Assembly (NCBI GenBank): GCA_963170055.1
Contig: CAUJGJ010000277.1
Coordinates: forward strand, 222,901 to 286,900
DNA: 64,000 bases
Origin: Halisarca cf. caerulea
Taxonomy: Eukaryota > Porifera > Demospongiae > Chondrillida > Halisarcidae
Reading direction: 5' to 3'
Shown here: piece by piece, positions 1 to 14,535 of the stretch
Layout of the letters: each line of letters starts with the position of its first letter
How positions within the stretch are numbered: the stretch's first letter is position 1
The notes under the pieces: generated by a model
Databases searched by the model: none
The model's input: the letters and a program-made list of their open reading frames with translations, nothing else
Told to the model about the DNA's origin: nothing
Program-made: the position numbers and the translations under genes

Positions 1-546
1 CACTTCAGAAAGGTCATGTGTGTCCACTGGGAATGTGCGTGGTGCTAGTGCCAAATATCGGTATTAGCACCAGCATATCAAACACTACACAAATACGCCC
101 ACAGTAGTTAAGAAACTTAATGTGTGTCCACTGGGAATGTGCGTGGTGCTAGTGTAGAATATTGGTATTAGCACCAGCATATCCAACACTACACAAAAAC
201 GCCCACAGCACTTCAGAAAGGTCATGTGTGTCCACTGGGAATGTGCGTGGTGCTAGTGCCAAATATTGGTATTAGCACCAGCATATCCAACGCTACACAA
301 ATACGCCCACAGCACCTCAGAAACTTCATGTGTGTCCACTGGGAATGTGCGTGGTGCTAGTGCCAAATATTGGTATTAGCACCAGCATATCCAACACTAC
401 ACAAATACGCCCACAGCACTTCAGAAAGGTCATGTGTGTCCACTGGGAATGTGCGTGGTGCTAGTGCCAAATATTGGTATTAGCACCAGCATATCCAACG
501 CTACACAAATACGCCCACAGCACTTCAGAAAGGTCATGTGTGTCCA

Positions 547-556
547 CTGGAAGGTG
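547..556 (+). other. 1-bp deletion, shared with 10,951
   Basis: CACTGGAAGGTGCG here and at about 10,948-10,957 replaces the usual CACTGGGAATGTGCG. One base is lost and neighbouring bases are changed. Both copies lie at the same place in blocks offset by 10,401, so this is one event inherited by duplication. Confidence 0.85.
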
Positions 557-1451
557 CGTGGTGCTAGTGCCAAATATTGGTAATAGCACCAGCATATCCA
601 ACACTAAAAAAATACGCCCACAGCACTTCAGAAAGGTCATGTGTGTCCACTGGGAATGTGCGTGGTGCTAGTGCTTAATATTGGTATTAGCACCAGCATA
701 TCCAACACTACACAAATACGCCCACAGTAGTTAAGAAACTTCATGTGTGTCCACTGGGAATGTGCGTGGTGCTAGTGCCAAATATTGGTATTAGCACCAG
801 CATATCCAACACTAAAAAAATACGCCCACAGCACTTCAGAAAGGTCATGTGTGTCCACTGGGAATGTGCGTGGTGCTATTGCTTAATATTGGTATTAGCA
901 CCAGGATATCCAACACTACACAAATACGCCCACAGCACTTCAGAAACTTCATGTGTGTCCACTGGGAATGTGCTTTGTGCTAGAGCCAAATATTGGTATT
1001 AGCACCAGCATATCATACATTACACAAATACGCCCACAGTACTTCAGAAACTTCATGTGTGTCCACTGGGAATGTGCGTGGTGCTAGTGCCAAATATTGG
1101 TATTAGCACCAGCATATCCAACACTACACAAATACGCCCACAGTAGTTAAGAAACTTAATGTGTGTCCACTGGGAATGTGCGTGGTGCTAGTGCCAAATA
1201 TTGGTATTAGCACCAGCATATCCAACACTACACAAATACGCCCACAGCACTTCAGAAACTTCATGTGTATCCATTGGGAATGTGCGTGGTGCTAGTGCCA
1301 AATATTGGTATTAGCACCAGCATATCCTACACTACACAAATACGCCCACAGTAGTTAAGAAACTTCATGTGTGTCCACTGGGAATGTGCGTGGTGCTAGT
1401 GCCAAATATTGGTATTAGCACCAGCATATCCAACGCTACACAAATACGCCC

Positions 1452-1459
1452 ACAGTCAC
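1452..1459 (+). other. 1-bp insertion, shared with 5,721
   Basis: CACAGTCACTTCAG has an extra T between two monomers. The same insertion sits at 5,721, 4,265 bp on (41 monomers +1), in an otherwise matching context with TGTATCCATTGGG in the monomer two before it. Confidence 0.85.
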
Positions 1460-1619
1460 TTCAGAAAGGTCATGTGTGTCCACTGGAAATGTGCGTGGTG
1501 CTAGTGCCAAATATTGGTATTAGCACCAGCATATCCAACACTACACAAATACGCCCACAGCACTTCAGAAACTTCATGTGTGTCCATTGGGAATGTGCGT
1601 GGTGCTAGTGCCAAATATT

Positions 1620-3740
1620 GGTATTAGCACCAGCATATCCAACACTACACAAATACGCCCACAGCACTTCAGAAAGGTCATGTGTGTCCACTGGGAATGT
1701 GCGTGGTGCTAGTTCCAAATATTGGTAATAGCACCAGCATATCCAACACTAAAAAACTACGCCCACAGCACTTCAGAAAGATCATGTGTGTCCACTTTGA
1801 ATATGCGTGGTGCTAGTGCTTAATATTGCTTTTAGCACCAGCATATCCAACACTACACAAATACGCCCACAGCAATTCAGAAACTTCATGTGTGTCCACT
1901 GGGAATGTGCTTTGTGCTAGAGCCAAATATTGGTATTAGCACCAGCATATCCAACACTACACAAAAACGCCCACAGCACTTCAGAAAGGTTATGTGTGTC
2001 CATTGGGAATGTGCGTGGTGCTAGTACCAAATATTGGTATTAGCACCAGCATATCCAACACTACACAAATACGCCCACAGCACTTCAGAAACTTCATGTG
2101 TGTCCACTGGGAATGTGCGTGGTGCTAGTGCCAAATATTGGTATTAGCACCAGCATATCCAACACTACACAAATACGCCCACAGCACTTCAGAAAGGTCA
2201 TGTGTGTCCACTGGGAATGTGCGTGGTGCTAGTGCCAAATATTGGTATTAGCACCAGCATATCCAACACTACACAAATACGCCCACAGCACTTCAGAAAC
2301 TTCATGTGTGTCCACTGGGAATGTGCGTGGTGCTAGTGCCAAATATTGGTATTAGCACCAGCATATCCAACGCTACACAAATACGTCCACAGCACTTCAG
2401 AAAGGTCATGTGTGTCCACTGGGAATGTGCGTGGTGCTAGTGCCAAATATTGGTATTAGCACCAGCATATCCAACACTACACAAATACGCCCACATCACT
2501 TTAGAAACTTCATGTGTGTCCATTGGGAATGTGCGTGGTGCTAGTGCCAAATATTGGTATTAGCACCAGCATATCCAACACTACACAAATACGCCCACAG
2601 TAGTTAAGAAACTTCATGTGTGTCCACTGGGAATGTGCGTGGTGCTAGTGCCAAATATTGGTATTAGCACCAGCATATCCAACGCTACACAAATACGCCC
2701 ACAGCACTTCAGAAAGGTCATGTGTGTCCACTGGAAATGTGCGTGGTGCTAGTGCAAAATATTGGTATTAGCACCAGCATATCCAACACTACACAAATGC
2801 GCCCACAGCACTTCAGAAACATCATGTGTGTCCATTGGGAATGTGCGTGGTGCTAGTGCCAAATATTGGTATTAGCACCAGCATATCCAACACTACACAA
2901 ATACGCCCACAGCACTTCAGAAAGGTCATGTGTGTCCACTTGGAATGTGCGTGGTGCTAGTGCCAAATATTGGTAATAGCACCAGCATATCCAACACTAA
3001 AAAACTACGCCCACAGCACTTCAGAAAGGTCATGTGTGTCCACTGGGAATGTGCGTGATGCTAGTGCTTAATATTGGTATTAGCACCAGCATATCCAACA
3101 CTACACAAATACGCCCACAGCAATTCAGAAACTTCATGTGTGTCCACTGGGAATGTGCTTTGTGCTAGAGCCAAATATTCGTATTAGCACCAGCATATCA
3201 TACATTACACAAATACGCCCACAGTAGTTAAGAAACTTCATGTGTGTCCACTGGGAATGTGCGTGGTGCTAGTGCCAAATATTGGTATTAGCACCAGCAT
3301 ATCCAACACTACACAAATACGCCCACAGTAGTTAAGAAACTTAATGTGTGTTCACTGGGAATGTGCGTGGTGCTAGTGCCAAATATTGGTATTAGCACCA
3401 GCATATCCAACATTAAACAAATACGCCCACAGCACTTCAGAAACTTCATGTGTGTCCACTGGGAATGTGCGTGGTGCTAGTGCCAAATATTGGTATTAGC
3501 ACCAGCATATCCAACACTACACAAAAACGCCCACAGCACTTCAGAAAGGTCATGTGTGTCCACTGGGAATGTGCGTGGTGCTAGTGCCAATTATTGGTAT
3601 TAGCACCACCATATCCATCACTACACAAATACGCCCACAGCACTTCAGAAAGGTCATGTGTGTCCACTGGGAATGTGCGTGGTGCTATTGCCAAATATTG
3701 GTATTAGCACCAGCATATCCAACACTACACAAATACGCCC
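1620..3740. repeat. Block A of the left mosaic (copy of 6,300-8,420)
   Basis: Private markers link the blocks. An AGATCATG head lies at about 1,780, 6,461 and 11,972, giving offsets of 4,681 and 5,511. The TAGTTCC variant just upstream is shared by all three copies. The CACCACCATATCCATC variant at about 3,605 recurs at about 8,286 and 13,797. Divergence between blocks is a scatter of single substitutions plus gained or lost monomers. One example is an extra monomer in the second copy before the TTCTTAAAGG variant at about 8,531. This looks older than the right-hand HORs. Confidence 0.75.
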
Positions 3741-6299
3741 ACAGCACTTCTTAAAGGTGATGTGTGTCCATTGGGATTGTGCGTGGTTCTAGTGCCAAAT
3801 ATTGGTATTAGCACCAGCATATCCAACACTACACAAATACGCCCACAGCACTTCAGAAAGGTCATGTGTGTCCACTGGGAATGTGCGTGGTGCTAGTGCC
3901 AAATATTGGTATTAGCACCAGCATATCCAAAACTACACAAATACGCCCACAGCACTTCAGAAACTTCATGTGTGTCCATTGGGAATGTGCGTGGTGCTAG
4001 TGCCAAATATTGGTATTAGCACCAGCATATCCAACACTACACAAATACGCCCACAGTAGTTAAGAAACTTCATGTGTGTCCACTGGGAATGTGCGTGGTG
4101 CTAGTGCCAAATATTGGTATTAGCACCAGCATATCCAACGCTACACAAATACGCCCACAGCACTTCAGAAAGGTGATGTGTGTCCACTGGGAATGTGCGT
4201 GGTGCTAGTGCCAATTATTGGTATTAGCACCACCATATCCATCACTACACAAATACGCCCACAGCACTTCAGAAAGGTCATGTGTGTCCACTGGGAATGT
4301 GCGTGGTGCTATTGCCAAATATTGGTATTAGCACCAGCATATCCAACACTACACAAATATGCCCACAGCACTTCAGAAAGGTCATGTGTGTCCACTGGGA
4401 ATGTGCGTGGTGCTAGTGCCAAATATTGGTATTAGCACCAGCATATCCTACACTACACAAATACGCCCACAGCACTTCAGAAACTTCATGTGTGTCCATT
4501 GGGAATGTGCGTGGTGCTAGTGCCAAATATTGGTATTAGCACCAGCATATCCAACACTACACAAATACGCCCACAGTAGTTAAGAAACTTCATGTGTGTC
4601 CACTGGGAATGTGCGTGGTGCTAGTGCCAAATATTGGTATTAGCACCAGCATATCCAACGCTACACAAATACGCCCACAGCACTTCAGAAAGGTGATGTG
4701 TGTCCACTGGGAATGTGCGTGGTGCTAGTGCCAAATATTGGTAATAGCACCAGCATATCCAACACTAAAAAAATACGCCCACAGCACTTCAGAAAGGTCA
4801 TGTGTGTCTACTGGGAATGTGCGTTGTGCTAGTGCCAAATATTGGTATTAGCACCAGCATATCCAACACTACACAAATACGCCCACAGCACTTCAGAAAC
4901 TTCATGTGTGTCCACTGGGAATGTGCGTGGTGCTAGTGCCAAATATTGGTATTAGCACCAGCATATCCAACACTACACAAATACGCCCACAGCACTTCTT
5001 AAAGGTGATGTGTGTCCATTGGGATTGTGCGTGGTTCTAGTGCCAAATATTGGTATTAGCACCAGCATATCCAACACTACACAAATACGCCCACAGCACT
5101 TCAGAAAGGTCATGTGTGTCCACTGGGAATGTGCGTGGTGCTAGTGCCAAATATTGGTATTAGCACCAGCATATCCTACACTACACAAATACGCCCACAG
5201 CACTTCAGAAACTTCATGTGTGTCCATTGGGAAAGTGCGTGGTGCTAGTGCCAAATATTGGTATTAGCACCAGCATATCCAACACTACACAAATACGCCC
5301 ACAGTAGTTAAGAAACTTCATGTGTGTCCACTGGGAATGTGCGTGGTGCTAGTGCCAAATATTGGTATTAGCACCAGCATATCCAACGCTACACAAATAC
5401 GCCCACAGCACTTCAGAAAGGTGATGTGTGTCCACTGGGAATGTGCGTGGTGCTAGTGCCAAATATTGGTATTAGCACCAGCATATCCAACACTACACAA
5501 ATACGCCCACAGCACTTCAGAAACTTCATGTGTATCCATTGGGAATGTGCGTGGTGCTAGTGCCAAATATTGGTATTAGCACCAGCATATCCTACACTAC
5601 ACAAATACGCCCACAGTAGTTAAGAAACTTCATGTGTGTCCACTGGGAATGTGCGTGGTGCTAGTGCCAAATATTGGTATTAGCACCAGCATATCCAACG
5701 CTACACAAATACGCCCACAGTCACTTCAGAAAGGTCATGTGTGTCCACTGGAAATGTGCGTGGTGCTAGTGCCAAATATTGGTATTAGCACCAGCATATC
5801 CAACACTACACAAATACGCCCACAGTAGTTAAGAAACTTCATGTGTGTCCACTGGGAATGTGCGTGGTGCTAGTGCCAAATATTGGTATTAGCACCAGCA
5901 TATCGTACACTACACAAATACGCCCACAGAACTTCAGAAAGGTCATGTGTGTCCACTGGGAATGTGCGTGGTGCTAGTGCCATATATTGGTATTAGCACC
6001 AGCAGATCCAACACTACACAAATACGCCCACAGCACTTCAGAAAGGTCATGTGTGTCCACTGGGAATGTGCGTGGTGCTAGTGCCAAATATTGGTATTAG
6101 CACCAGCATATCCAACACTACACAAATACGCCCACAGCACTTCAGAAAGGTCATGTGTGTCCATTGGGAATGTGCGTGGTGCTAGTGCCAAATATTGGTA
6201 TTAGCACCAGCATATCCAACACTACACAAATACGCCATCAGTAGTTAAGAAACTTCGTGTGTGTCCACTGGGAATGTGCGTGGTGCTAGTGCCAAATAT

Positions 6300-9130
6300 T
6301 GGTATTAGCACCAGCATATCCAACGCTACACAAATACGCCCACAGCACTTCAGAAAGGTCATGTGTGTCCGATGGGAATGTGCGTGGTGCTAGTTCCAAA
6401 TATTGGTAATAGCACCAGCATATCCAACACTAAAAAACTACGCCCACAGCACTTCAGAAAGATCATGTGTGTCCACTTGGAATGTGCGTGGTGCTAGTGC
6501 TTAATATTGCTTTTAGCACCAGCATATCCAACACTACACAAATACGCCCACAGCAGTTCAGAAACTTCATGTGTGTCCACTGGGAATGTGCTTTGTGCTA
6601 GAGCCAAATATTGGTATTAGCACCAGCATATCCAACACTACACAAATACGCCCACAGCACTTCAGAAAGGTTATGTGTGTCCATTGGGAATGTGCGTGGT
6701 GCTATTACCAAATATTGGTATTAGCACCAGCATATCAAACACTACACAAATACGCCCACAGCACTTCAGAAACTTCATGTGTGTCCACTGGGAATGTGCG
6801 TGGTGCTAGTGCCAAATATTGGTATTAGCACCAGCATATCCAACACTACACAAATACGCCCACAGCACTTCAGAAAGGTCATGTGTGTCCACTGGGAATG
6901 TGCGTGGTGCTAGTGCCAAATATTGGTATTAGCACCAGCATATCCTACACTACACAAATACGCCCACAGCACTTCAGAAACTTCATGTGTGTCCACTGGG
7001 AATGTGCGTGGTGCTAGTGCCAAATATTGGTATTAGCACCAGCATATCCAACGCTACACAAATACGTCCACAGCACTTCAGAAAGGTCATGTGTGTCCAC
7101 TGGGAATGTGCGTGGTGCTAGTGCCAAATATTGGTATTAGCACCAGCATATCCAACACTACACAAATACGCCCACATCACTTTAGAAACTTCATGTGTGT
7201 CCATTGGGAATGTGCGTGGTGCTAGTGCCAAATATTGGTATTAGCACCAGCATATCCAACACTACACAAATACGCCCACAGTAGTTAAGAAACTTCATGT
7301 GTGTCCACTGGGAATGTGCGTGGTGCTAGTGCCAAATATTGGTATTTGCACCAGCATATCCAACGCTACACAAATACGCCCACAGCACTTCAGAAAGGTC
7401 ATGTGTGTCCACTGGAAATGTGCGTGGTGCTAGTGCAAAATATTGGTATTAGCACCAGCATATCCAACACTACACAAATACGCCCACAGCATTTCAGAAA
7501 CTTCATGTGTGTCCATTGGGAATGTGCGTGGTGCTAGTGTCAAATATTGGTATTAGCACCAGCATATCCAACACTACACAAATACGCCCACAGCACTTCA
7601 GAAAGGTCATGTGTGTCCACTGGGAATGTGCGTGGTGCTAGTGCCAAATATTGGTAATAGCACCAGCATATCCAACACTAAAAAACTACGCCCACAGCAC
7701 TTCAGAAAGGTCATGTGTGTCCACTGGGAATGTGCGTGGTGCTAGTGCTTAATATTGGTATTAGCACCAGCATATCCAACACTACACAAATACGCCCAAA
7801 GCAATTCAGAAACTTCATGTGTGTCCACTGGGAATGTGCTTTTTGCTAGAGCCAAATATTCGTATTAGCACCAGCATATCATACATTACACAAATACGCC
7901 CACAGTAGTTAAGAAACTTCATGTGTGTCCACTGGGAATATGCGTGGTGCTAGTGCCAAATATTGGTATTAGCACCAGCATATCCAACACTACACAAATA
8001 CGCCCACAGTAGTTAAGAAACTTAATGTGTGTCCACTGGGAATGTGCGTGGTGCTAGTGCCAAATATTGGTATTAGCACCAGCATATCCAACATTAAACA
8101 AATACGCCCACAGCACTTCAGAAACTTCATGTGTGTCCACTGGGAATGTGCGTGGTGCTAGTGCCAAATATTGGTATTAGCACCAGCATATCCAACACTA
8201 CACAAAAACGCCCACAGCACTTCAGAAAGGTCATGTGTGTCCACTGGGAATGTGCGTGGTGCTAGTGCCAATTATTGGTATTAGCACCACCATATCCATC
8301 ACTACACAAATACGCCCACAGCACTTCAGAAAGGTCATGTGTGTCCACTGGGAATGTGCGTGGTGCTATTCCCAAATATTGGTATTAGCACCAGCATATC
8401 CAACACTACACAAATACGCCCACAGCACTTCAGAAACTTCATGTGTGTCCACTGGGAATGTGCGTGGTGCTAGTGCCAAATATTGGTATTAGCCCCAGCA
8501 TATCCAACACTACACAAATACGCCCACAGCACTTCTTAAAGGTGATGTGTGTCCATTGGGATTGTGCGTGGTGCTAGTGCCAAATATTGGTATTAGCACC
8601 AGCATATCCAACACTACACAAATACGCCCACAGCACTTCAGAAAGGTCATGTGTGTCCACTGGGAATGTGCGTGGTGCTAGTGCCAAATATTGGTATTAG
8701 CACCAGCATATCCTACACTACACAAATACGCCCACAGCACTTCAGAAACTTCATGTGTGTCCATTGGGAATGTGCGTGGTGCTAGTGCCAAATATTGGTA
8801 TTAGCACCAGCATATCCAACACTACACAAATACGCCCACAGTAGTTAAGAAACTTCATGTGTGTCCACTGGGAATGTGCGTGGTGCTAGTGCCAAATATT
8901 GGTATTAGCACCAGCATATCCAACGCTACACAAATACGCCCACAGCACTTCAGAAAGGTGATGTGTGTCCACTGGGAATGTGCGTGGTGCTAGTGCCAAA
9001 TATTGGTAATAGCACCAGCATATCCAACACTAAAAAGATACGCCCACAGCACTTCAGAAAGGTCATGTGTGTCTACTGGGAATGTGCGTTGTGCTAGTGC
9101 CAAATATTGGTATTAGCACCAGCATATCCA
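6300..9130. repeat. Block B of the left mosaic
   Basis: This is the middle member of the three-block series. It matches block A at offset 4,681 and block C at offset 5,511 through the AGATCATG head (6,461), the GGTATTTGCACC variant (about 7,340 and 12,851) and the CACCACCATATCC variant (about 8,286 and 13,797). The TCTACTGGG variant at 9,073 pairs with 14,480 at offset 5,407, so one monomer is absent from block C. Confidence 0.75.
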
Positions 9131-10401
9131 ACACTACACAAATACGCCCACAGTAGTTAAGAAACTTCATGTGTGTCCACTGGGAATGTGCGTGGTGCTA
9201 GTGCTTAATATTGGTATTAGCACCAGCATATCCAACACTACACAAATACGCCCACAGCACTTCAGAAACTTCATGTGTGTCCACTGGGAATGTGCTTTGT
9301 GCTAGAGCCAAATATTGGTATTAGCACCAGCATATCATACATTACACAAATACGCCCACAGTAGTTAAGAAACTTCATGTGTGTCCACTGGGAATGTGCG
9401 TGGTGCTAGTGCCAAATATTGGTATTAGCACCAGCATATCGTACACTACACAAATACGCCCACAGAACTTCAGAAAGGTCATGTGTGTCCACTGGGAATG
9501 TGCGTGGTGCTAGTGCCAAATATTGGTATTAGCACCAGCATATCCTACACTACACAAATACGCCCACAGCACTTCAGAAACTTCATGTGTGTCCACTGGG
9601 AATGTGCGTGGTGCTATTGCCAAATATTGGTATTAGTACCAGCATATCCAACACTACACAAATACGCCCACAGCACTTCAGAAAGGTCATGTGTGTCCAC
9701 TGGGAATGTGCGTGGTGCTAGTGCCATATATTGGTATTAGCACCAGCAGATCCAACACTACACAAATACGCCCACAGCACTTCAGAAAGGTCATGTGTGT
9801 CCACTGGGAATGTGCGTGGTGCTAGTGCCAAATATTGGTATTAGCACCAGCATATCCAACACTACACAAATACGCCCACAGCACTTCAGAAAGGTCATGT
9901 GTGTCCATTGGGAATGTGCGTGGTGCTAGTGCCAAATATTGGTATTAGCACCAGCATATCCAACACTACACAAATACGCCCACAGTAGTTAAGAAACTTC
10001 ATGTGTGTCCACTGGGAATGTGCGTGGTGCTAGTGCCAAATATTGGTATTAGCACCAGCATATCCAACGCTACACAAATACGCCCACAGCACTTCAGAAA
10101 GGTCATGTGTGTCCGATGGGAATGTGCGTGGTGCTAGTGCCAAATATTGGTAATAGCACCAGCATATCCAACACTAAAAAAATACGCCCACAGCACTTCA
10201 GAAAGGTCATGTGTGTCCACTGGGAATGTGCGTGGTGCTAGTGCTTAATATTGGTATTAGCACCAGCATATCCAACACTACACAAATACGCCCACAGCAC
10301 TTCAGAAACTTCATGTGTGTCCACTGGGAATGTGCGTGGTGCTAGAGCCAAATATTGGTATTAGCACCAGCATATCCATCACTACACAAATACGCCCACA
10401 G

Positions 10402-11600
10402 CACTTCAGAAAGGTCATGTGTGTCCACTGGGAATGTGCGTGGTGCTAGTACCAAATATTGGTATTAGCACCAGCATATCCAACACTACACAAATACGCC
10501 CACAGTAGTTAAGAAACTTCATGTGTGTCCACTGGGAATGTGCGTGGTGCTAGTGTAGAATATTGGTATTAGCACCAGCATATCCAACACTACACAAAAA
10601 CGCCCACAGCACTTCAGAAAGGTCATGTGTGTCCACTGGGAATGTGCGTGGTGCTAGTGCCAAATATTGGTATTAGCACCAGCATATCCAACACTACACA
10701 AATACGCCCACAGCACCTCAGAAACTTCATGTGTGTCCACTGGGAATGTGCGTGGTGCTAGTGCCAAATATTGGTATTAGCACCAGCATATCCTACACTA
10801 CACAAATACGCCCACAGCACTTCAGAAAGGTCATGTGTGTCCACTGGGAATGTGCGTGGTGCTAGTGCCAAATATTGGTATTAGCACCAGCATATCCAAC
10901 GCTACACAAATACGCCCACAGCACTTCAGAAAGGTCATGTGTGTCCACTGGAAGGTGCGTGGTGCTAGTGCCAAATATTGGTAATAGCACCAGCATATCC
11001 AACACTAAAAAAATACGCCCACAGCACTTCAGAAAGGTCATGTGTGTCCACTGGGAATGTGCGTGGTGCTAGTGCTTAATATTGGTATTAGCACCAGCAT
11101 ATCCAACACTACACAAATACGCCCACAGTAGTTAAGAAACTTCATGTGTGTCCACTGGGAATGTGCGTGGTGCTAGTGCCAAATATTGGTATTAGCACCA
11201 GCATATCCAACACTAAAAAAATACGCCCACAGCACTTCAGAAAGGTCATGTGTGTCCACTGGGAATGTGCGTGGTGCTATTGCTTAATATTGGTATTAGC
11301 ACCAGGATATCCAACACTACACAAATACGCCCACAGCAATTCAGAAAATTCATGTGTGTCCACTGGGAATGTGCTTTGTGCTAGAGCCAAATATTGGTAT
11401 TAGCACCAGCATATCATACATTACACAAATACGCCCACAGTAGTTAAGAAACTTCATGTGTGTCCACTGGGAATGTGCGTGGTGCTAGTGCCAAATATTG
11501 GTATTAGCACCAGCATATCCAACACTACACAAATACGCCCACAGTAGTTAAGAAACTTAATGTGTGTCCACTGGGAATGTGCGTGGTGCTAGTGCCAAAT
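10402..11600. repeat. Copy of the left edge of the window (offset 10,401)
   Basis: This stretch matches 1 to about 1,200 monomer by monomer. Both carry the rare TAGTGTAGAATATT variant (151 and 10,552), the same 1-bp deletion (550 and 10,951), and the ATTGCTTAAT plus CACCAGGATATCC pair (about 878-905 and 11,279-11,306). The parent block probably extends beyond the left edge of the window. Confidence 0.82.
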
Positions 11601-11810
11601 ATTGGTATTAGCACCAGCATATCAAACGCTACACAAATACGCCCACAGCACTTCAGAAAGGTCATGTGTGTCCACTGGAAATGTGCGTGGTGCTAGTGCC
11701 AAATATTGGTATTAGCACCAGCATATCCAACACTACACAAATACGCCCACAGCACTTCAGAAACTTCATGTGTGTCCATTGGGAATGTGCGTGGTGCTAG
11801 TGCCAAATAT

Positions 11811-14535
11811 TGGTATTAGCACCAGCATATCCAACACTACACAAATACGCCCACAGCACTTCAGAAAGGTCATGTGTGTCCACTGGGAATGTGCGTGGTG
11901 CTAGTTCCAAATATTGGTAATAGCACCAGCATATCCAACACTAAAAAACTACGCCCACAGCACTTCAGAAAGATCATGTGTGTCCACTTGGAATGTGCGT
12001 GGTGCTAGTGCTTAATATTGGTATTAGCACCAGCATATCCAACACTACACAAATACGTCCACAGCAATTCAGAAACTTCATGTGTGTCCACTGGGAATGT
12101 GCTTTGTGCTAGAGCCAAATATTGGTATTAGCACCAGCATATCCAACACTACACAAATACGCCCACAGCACTTCAGAAAGGTTATGTGTGTCCATTGGGA
12201 ATGTGCGTGGTGCTAGTACCAAATATTGGTATTAGCACCAGCATATCCAACACTACACAAATACGCCCACAGCACTTCAGAAACTTCATGTGTGTCCACT
12301 GGGAATGTGCGTGGTGCTAGTGCCAAATATTGGTATTAGCACCAGCATATCCAACACTACACAAATACGCCCACAGCACTTCAGAAAGGTCATGTGTGTC
12401 CACTGGGAATGTGCGTGGTGCTAGTGCCAAATATTGGTATTAGCACCAGCATATCCAACACTACACAAATACGCCCACAGCACTTCAGAAACTTCATGTG
12501 TGTCCACTGGGAATGTGCGTGGTGCTAGTGCCAAATATTGGTATTAGCACCAGCATATCCAACGCTACACAAATACGTCCACAGCACTTCAGAAAGGTCA
12601 TGTGTGTCCACTGGGAATGTGCGTGGTGCTAGTGCCAAATATTGGTATTAGCACCAGCATATCAAAAAATACACAAATACGCCCACATCACTTTAGAAAC
12701 TTCATGTGTGTCCATTGGGAATGTGCGTGGTGCTAGTGCCAAATATTGGTATTAGCACCAGCATATCCAACACTACACAAATACGCCCACAGTAGTTAAG
12801 AAACTTCATGTGTGTCCACTGGGAATGTGCGTGGTGCTAGTGCCAAATATTGGTATTTGCACCAGCATATCCAACGCTACACAAATACGCCCACAGCACT
12901 TCAGAAAGGTCATGTGTGTCCACTGGAAATGTGCGTGGTGCTAGTGCAAAATATTGGTATTAGCACCAGCATATCCAACACTACACAAATACGCCCACAG
13001 CACTTCAGAAACTTCATGTGTGTCCATTGGGAATGTGCGTGGTGCTAGTGCCAAATATTGGTATTAGCACCAGCATATCCAACACTACACAAATACGCCC
13101 ACAGCACTTCAGAAAGGTCATGTGTGTCCACTGGGAATGTGCGTGGTGCTAGTGCCAAATATTGGTAATAGCACCAGCATATCCAACACTAAAAAACTAC
13201 GCCCACAGCACTTCAGAAAGGTCATGTGTGTCCACTGGGAATGTGCGTGGTGCTAGTGCTTAATATTGGTATTAGCACCAGCATATCCAACACTACACAA
13301 ATACGCCCACAGCACTTCAGAAACTTCATGTGTGTCCACTGGGAATGTGCTTTGTGCTAGAGCCAAATATTGGTATTAGCACCAGCATATCATACATTAC
13401 ACAAATACGCCAACAGTAGTTAAGAAACTTCATGTGTGTCCACTGGGAATGTGCGTGGTGCTAGTGCCAAATATTGGTATTAGCACCAGCATATCCAACA
13501 CTACACAAATACGCCCACAGTAGTTAAGAAACTTAATGTGTGTCCACTGGGAATGTGCGTGGTGCTAGTGCCAAATATTGGTATTAGCACCAGCATATCC
13601 AACATTAAACAAATAAGCCCACAGCACTTCAGAAACTTCATGTGTGTCCACTGGGAATGTGCGTGGTGCTAGTGCCAAATATTGGTATTAGCACCAGCAT
13701 ATCCAACACTACACAAAAACGCCCACAGCACTTCAGAAAGGTCATGTGTGTCCACTGGGAATGTGCGTGGTGCTAGTGCCAATTATTGGTATTAGCACCA
13801 CCATATCCATCACTACACAAATACGCCCACAGCACTTCAGAAAGGTCATGTGTGTCCACTGGGAATGTGCGTGGTGCTATTGCCAAATATTGGTATTAGC
13901 ACCAGCATATCCAACACTACACAAATACGCCCACAGCACTTCAGAAACTTCATGTGTGTCCACTGGGAATGTGCGTGGTGCTAGTGCCAAATATTGGTAT
14001 TAGCACCAGCATATCCAACACTACACAAATACGCCCACAGCACTTCAGAAAGGTCATGTGTGTCCACTGGGAATGTGCGTGGTGCTAGTGCCAAATATTG
14101 GTATTAGCACCAGCATATCCTACACTACACAAATACGCCCACAGCACTTCAGAAACTTCATGTGTGTCCATTGGGAATGTGCGTGGTGCTAGTGCCAAAT
14201 ATTGGTATTAGCACCAGCATATCCAACACTACACAAATACGCCCACAGTAGTTAAGAAACTTCATGTGTGTCCACTGGGAATGTGCGTGGTGCTAGTGCC
14301 AAATATTGGTATTAGCACCAGCATATCCAACGCTACACAAATACGCCCACAGCACTTCAGAAAGGTGATGTGTGTCCACTGGGAATGTGCGTGGTGCTAG
14401 TGCCAAATATTGGTAATAGCACCAGCATATCCAACACTAAAAAAATACGCCCACAGCACTTCAGAAAGGTCATGTGTGTCTACTGGGAATGTGCGTTGTG
14501 CTAGTGCCAAATATTGGTATTAGCACCAGCATATC
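11811..14535. repeat. Block C of the left mosaic
   Basis: Third copy of the series. It lacks the TTCTTAAAGG monomer found in blocks A and B, and it carries private changes such as AAAAAATACAC near 12,663. It ends where the pattern shifts to shorter local duplications after about 14.5 kb. Confidence 0.72.

Noticed and set aside
16..40. Telomere-like or microsatellite GT run (ATGTGTGTCC)
   Set aside because: Only about three GT units inside a fixed monomer. It does not expand or vary in number between copies.
474..1002. Short + strand reading frames of 60-100 codons, Cys/Trp/Ile-rich, recurring through the window
   Set aside because: They are the satellite read across two to three monomers in rotating frame. 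The same peptides recur at HOR spacing and end at the stops in GCTAGTG, ATTAGC or GTTAAG. There is no codon bias, no independent start context and no neighbour genes.
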